From the NCBI GenBank assembly GCA_038853715.1, contig JAWCJE010000001.1, positions 1-64,000 on the forward strand: 64,000 nt of DNA, in the 5' to 3' direction. Made by a program: the position numbers and the translations under genes. This stretch comes from Candidatus Nezhaarchaeales archaeon. GTDB taxonomy: Archaea > Thermoproteota > Methanomethylicia > Nezhaarchaeales > JAWCJE01. How positions within the stretch are numbered: the stretch's first letter is position 1; each line of letters opens with the position of its first letter. Shown in pieces: positions 61,517 through 64,000 of the stretch. The notes under the pieces were generated by a model. It ran no database searches. It was not told the DNA's origin and was given only the letters and a program-made list of their open reading frames with translations.

Positions 61517-61539
61517 TTTAAACCTTTTAAAGGTTTAAA
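61517..61539. promoter_or_regulatory. palindrome over the lutAB promoter
   Basis: TTTAAACCTTT-T-AAAGGTTTAAA is a perfect dyad of 11-bp arms lying 10-32 bases before the lutA ATG, over the probable TATA element. A second half-site (CCTTAAAAGGTTTTTT) lies at 61547-61562. A repressor binding here would block lutAB. Confidence 0.45.
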
Positions 61540-61570
61540 AACGAAGGCCTTAAAAGGTTTTTTCTACGGT

Positions 61571-61789
61571 TTAAGCGTATGTTAACGCCATTTTTAACCC
61601 CTTCTTCTTTAACCTTTCAAGGATACGGGTTAGGATAGCGCGAAGCTCCTCAGCATCCATACGTTCCACTTTTACCTTAAGCTCCTCGTGGTTACGCGCG
61701 TTAAGCTCTAGCATAAGCTCCTTTTCAACTTCGTCCGGTTGCGATATCTTAAAGCCGAGGTACTTGGCTATGATTACCCAACACACCAT
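61571..61789 (-). CDS. small hypothetical protein
   Basis: A 72-residue protein that I do not recognise: a short hydrophobic start (MVCWVIIAKYLGF), then a highly charged helical region rich in Glu/Leu/Arg. It runs in the same direction as lutA, which begins 64 bases downstream of its stop, but the palindrome between them suggests separate control. ATG start with a GGCGGT upstream. Confidence 0.5.
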   Translation of the reverse strand: MVCWVIIAKYLGFKISQPDEVEKELMLELNARNHEELKVKVERMDAEELRAILTRILERLKKKGLKMALTYA

Positions 61790-61938
61790 TAATACCGCCT
61801 CGACGACGTTATAACGTGTATAGACGGAGTACTTTAACTATGCGTTCATCGCCGCTAAGACTTAGAGATGCCGAGTAATACGGGGCCTTCAATGCTTAAA
61901 GCTTAAGAATGAGGTGCCCCTACCTTTAAGGGGGTTAT

Positions 61939-63522
61939 ATGAGCACTGATAAGGAGGTTAAGGAGCACCTCCTTAAACAACTGTACGAGTTAAAGGCTAA
62001 GGTAGCTGAAATGGGTGGCCCTAAAGGTGTTGAAAGGCAGCGTAAGCTTGGAAAGCTAACGGCTAGGGAGCGTATTGAGAAACTACTTGATCCGGGGTCC
62101 TTCGTTGAGGTAGGGGCCCTCGTTAAGCATCGCGGCGTCGAGCTAGGCATGGATAAAAGGGAGGTAGCCGCGGACGGCGTAGTTACGGGTTACGGTACTA
62201 TTGAGGGTAGGAAGGTGTACGTATTCTCCCAGGACTTCACCTCCATGGGTGGTACGCTGGGCGAGATGCACGCTAAGAAGATATGCTTAATCCTAGATAG
62301 GGCGGCTAAGGACGGATGCCCGGTAATAGGTATTAATGATTCCGGAGGCGCTAGAATACAGGAAGGTGTCGACGCCTTATCCGGTTATGGGCAAATATTC
62401 TTTAGGAACTCCATATACTCCGGGGTTGTTCCGCAGATATGCGCAATCCTAGGCCCGTGCGCTGGAGGCGCCGTCTACTCCCCGGCCTTAATGGACTTCG
62501 TGTTCATGGTTGAAGGTGAAAGCTACGCCTTCATAACCGGGCCCAGGGTAATTAAGGAGGTACTAGGTGAGGAGATAAGCGAGGTTGAACTCGGCGGACC
62601 CTTGGTTCAGCAGCAGAAAGCCGGAGTTTGCCATCGCTGTGAGAAAAGCGAGGAGGAATGCTTTAAATCCATTAGGTGGTTACTACGCTACCTACCTTCG
62701 AACAACCTTGAGGACCCTCCTAGGATGAATACTGGCGACGACCCAGAGCGTATCGATGAAACGCTCTTCGACGTAGTGCCAGCCGACCCCACAAAGCCCT
62801 ACGACATGTATGAGGTTATAAGAAGGGTTTTTGATGCACCCCTACCGGATGAACCCGTTAATTACTTTGATATACTACCTCTATTCGCCCCTAACATAGT
62901 AACCTGCTTCGCTAGGCTTAACGGTTACCCTGTAGGTATTATAGCTAACCAGCCTAAGGTGAAGGCCGGCTGCTTAGATATCGATGCCTCCGATAAAGCT
63001 TCAAGGTTTATTAGGTTCTGCGACTCCTTCAACATACCCTTAATCAACATAGTCGACGTACCCGGTTACCTACCGGGTAGGGATCAGGAGTGGGGCGGTA
63101 TAATTAGGCATGGAGCTAAAATGCTCTACGCGTACTCGGAGGCAACCGTACCTAAGATTACGTTAATCATTAGGAAGGCCTACGGTGGCTCCTACCTAGC
63201 TATGTGCAGCAAGGATCTAGGCGCCGACTGGGTATTTGCTTGGCCCACGGCCGAGCTAGCCGTTATGGGGCCTGAAGGAGCTGCCCCAATAATATTTAGG
63301 GAGGAGATCGAGAAAGCGCCGGACCCGGCGAAGGCGTTAAAGGAGAAGATAGCCCTCTACCGTTCACTCTTCGCTAACCCGTATAGGGCTGCTGCACACC
63401 TCCATATCGACGACGTAATAGACCCTAAGGAAACCCGCCCCCGCCTAGTTAGGGCGCTCGAGGCCTCATTAAGTAAGAGGGATGAAAGGCCGAGGAGGAA
63501 ACACGGAGTACCACCGGTGTAG
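61939..63522 (+). CDS. mmdA: methylmalonyl-CoA decarboxylase/propionyl-CoA carboxylase carboxyltransferase subunit
   Basis: A 527-residue carboxyltransferase: N-terminal MGGPKGVERQRKLGKLTARE, oxyanion loops GINDSGGARIQEGVDALSGY and GPCAGGAVYSPALMDFVFMV, and in the second half VDVPGYLPGRDQEWGGIIRHG and GGSYLAMCSKDLGADWVFAW. It moves the carboxyl group between methylmalonyl-CoA (or a related acyl-CoA) and biotin. No biotin carboxylase gene is present in the window, while beta, biotin and delta subunits lie at 51.8-53.6 kb, which favours the Na+-pump decarboxylase. ATG start behind AAGGGGG. Confidence 0.93.
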   Translation: MSTDKEVKEHLLKQLYELKAKVAEMGGPKGVERQRKLGKLTARERIEKLLDPGSFVEVGALVKHRGVELGMDKREVAADGVVTGYGTIEGRKVYVFSQDFTSMGGTLGEMHAKKICLILDRAAKDGCPVIGINDSGGARIQEGVDALSGYGQIFFRNSIYSGVVPQICAILGPCAGGAVYSPALMDFVFMVEGESYAFITGPRVIKEVLGEEISEVELGGPLVQQQKAGVCHRCEKSEEECFKSIRWLLRYLPSNNLEDPPRMNTGDDPERIDETLFDVVPADPTKPYDMYEVIRRVFDAPLPDEPVNYFDILPLFAPNIVTCFARLNGYPVGIIANQPKVKAGCLDIDASDKASRFIRFCDSFNIPLINIVDVPGYLPGRDQEWGGIIRHGAKMLYAYSEATVPKITLIIRKAYGGSYLAMCSKDLGADWVFAWPTAELAVMGPEGAAPIIFREEIEKAPDPAKALKEKIALYRSLFANPYRAAAHLHIDDVIDPKETRPRLVRALEASLSKRDERPRRKHGVPPV

Positions 63523-63525
63523 AAC

Positions 63526-63942
63526 GTGACAACTCAGGTAACTAAGGAGGAGGCAGCCGTAGTATTCGCAGCTTTAACCACCTATTTAGCTAAACCAGCT
63601 AAACCTCCGCTTTTAAGGGATGAGCTAATAGAGGCCGTTAAACCGTTACTTGAAGAATACGAGAAGCGAGTTAGAAGCGAGCTACTAGGTGAGGTTAAAG
63701 TGTTAATTGAAGCCTTGACCAGGAGGATAGACCTATTAGAGAGGAGGATGACGGCCTTAACTAGGCCTGTTGAAACGCGTAAACCCGAGGCTGAGGCCGT
63801 CCCCGTAGGCCCACCTTGGAGTCTACCCCTTAGGGGGTTAAAGGGGTACGTTAAGCGTACAGTTAAGACCGCTTCACTATGGGGTTTAGCCGGTAGGATG
63901 GAGCTTATGGAGCGTGGAGGTGTTAAAGCTTGGTTCAAATAA
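63526..63942 (+). CDS. OadG/MmdE-like small subunit of the decarboxylase
   Basis: A 138-residue protein beginning KEEAAVVFAALTTYLAKP, followed by a coiled-coil stretch (VKVLIEALTRRIDLLERRM) and ending SLWGLAGRMELMERGG. The start and end match the C-terminal half of the delta/gamma subunit at 53297 (EEEKAAAIAAVTSYMG; VWSIAGRMGLMEKP), but there is no membrane helix. In Veillonella a small epsilon subunit likewise resembles the delta C-terminus. It follows mmdA by 3 bases with a GTG start. It probably docks or stabilises the complex. Confidence 0.75.
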   Translation: MTTQVTKEEAAVVFAALTTYLAKPAKPPLLRDELIEAVKPLLEEYEKRVRSELLGEVKVLIEALTRRIDLLERRMTALTRPVETRKPEAEAVPVGPPWSLPLRGLKGYVKRTVKTASLWGLAGRMELMERGGVKAWFK

Positions 63943-64000
63943 CCGATTTAATATTCCGCGACGCGCATCAATCATTGATAGCTACGAGGATGCGGACCGA

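Overview
The window is most likely from an uncultured thermophilic archaeon of the TACK/Thermoproteota side, perhaps Bathyarchaeia-like. This placement is an inference without a marker gene and is weakly held. It rests on TATA-type promoters a few tens of bases before starts, oligo-T terminators, frequent GTG/TTG starts, and archaeal proteins such as an AN1-finger site-2 protease, an archaeal HtpX, a VapBC pair and a TfrB-like fumarate reductase subunit. No rRNA, tRNA or CRISPR array was recognised. Both strands are used in short operons separated by gaps full of decayed insertion sequences and gene fragments.

Layout. 1-9.8 kb: a frameshifted tRNA methylthiotransferase end, IS5-like debris, a CPBP protease, an MBL hydrolase, an ADP-forming acyl-CoA synthetase alpha subunit, a Nudix protein, an A+T-rich 4-hydroxybutyryl-CoA dehydratase-family gene beside a dead IS5-type transposase, and an acyl-CoA dehydrogenase. 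9.9-20.3 kb: a 3-hydroxyacyl-CoA dehydrogenase, an Nramp-like transporter and a complete Liv-type ABC importer (livF-livG-[acyl-CoA ligase]-livH-livM plus livK). 20.3-32.6 kb: a dead IS6-like element, a PaaK-type ligase, the methylmalonyl-CoA mutase set (meaB, two mutase subunits, corrinoid adenosyltransferase), a nitrilase, MarC, an MFS carrier and membrane proteases. 33-42.6 kb: V4R protein, phosphohexomutase, degraded VapBC, NAD synthetase and a striking duplicated acyl-CoA dehydrogenase/aldehyde-oxidoreductase block. 43.4-51.6 kb: a TAXI-TRAP transporter followed by MmgE/PrpD, a CitE-like lyase and a two-subunit CoA ligase whose beta subunit carries an extra eight-cysteine domain. 51.7-64 kb: a biotin-dependent Na+-pump decarboxylase split over two loci, fumarate reductase/succinate dehydrogenase AB, a repeat coiled-coil protein, a glutamate-semialdehyde aminomutase-like enzyme and LutAB.

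How it fits together (inference). Carboxylic acids are imported (Liv, TRAP, MFS), activated (FadD-like, PaaK-like, SucCD-like, ACD), oxidised by acyl-CoA and hydroxyacyl-CoA dehydrogenases, and passed through propionyl-/methylmalonyl-/succinyl-CoA. The mutase, its chaperone and its cofactor enzyme sit together. The carboxyltransferase, biotin carrier and membrane beta/gamma-type subunits would couple methylmalonyl-CoA/propionyl-CoA interconversion to a Na+ gradient, and the soluble-looking TfrAB-like enzyme links succinate and fumarate. Neither a methylmalonyl-CoA epimerase nor a biotin carboxylase is present in the window.

Most notable are the CoA ligase beta-ferredoxin-like fusion, the split decarboxylase with two related small subunits, the complementary deletions in the duplicated dehydrogenase/AOR block, and the large hairpin-plus-T7 terminator after livM.
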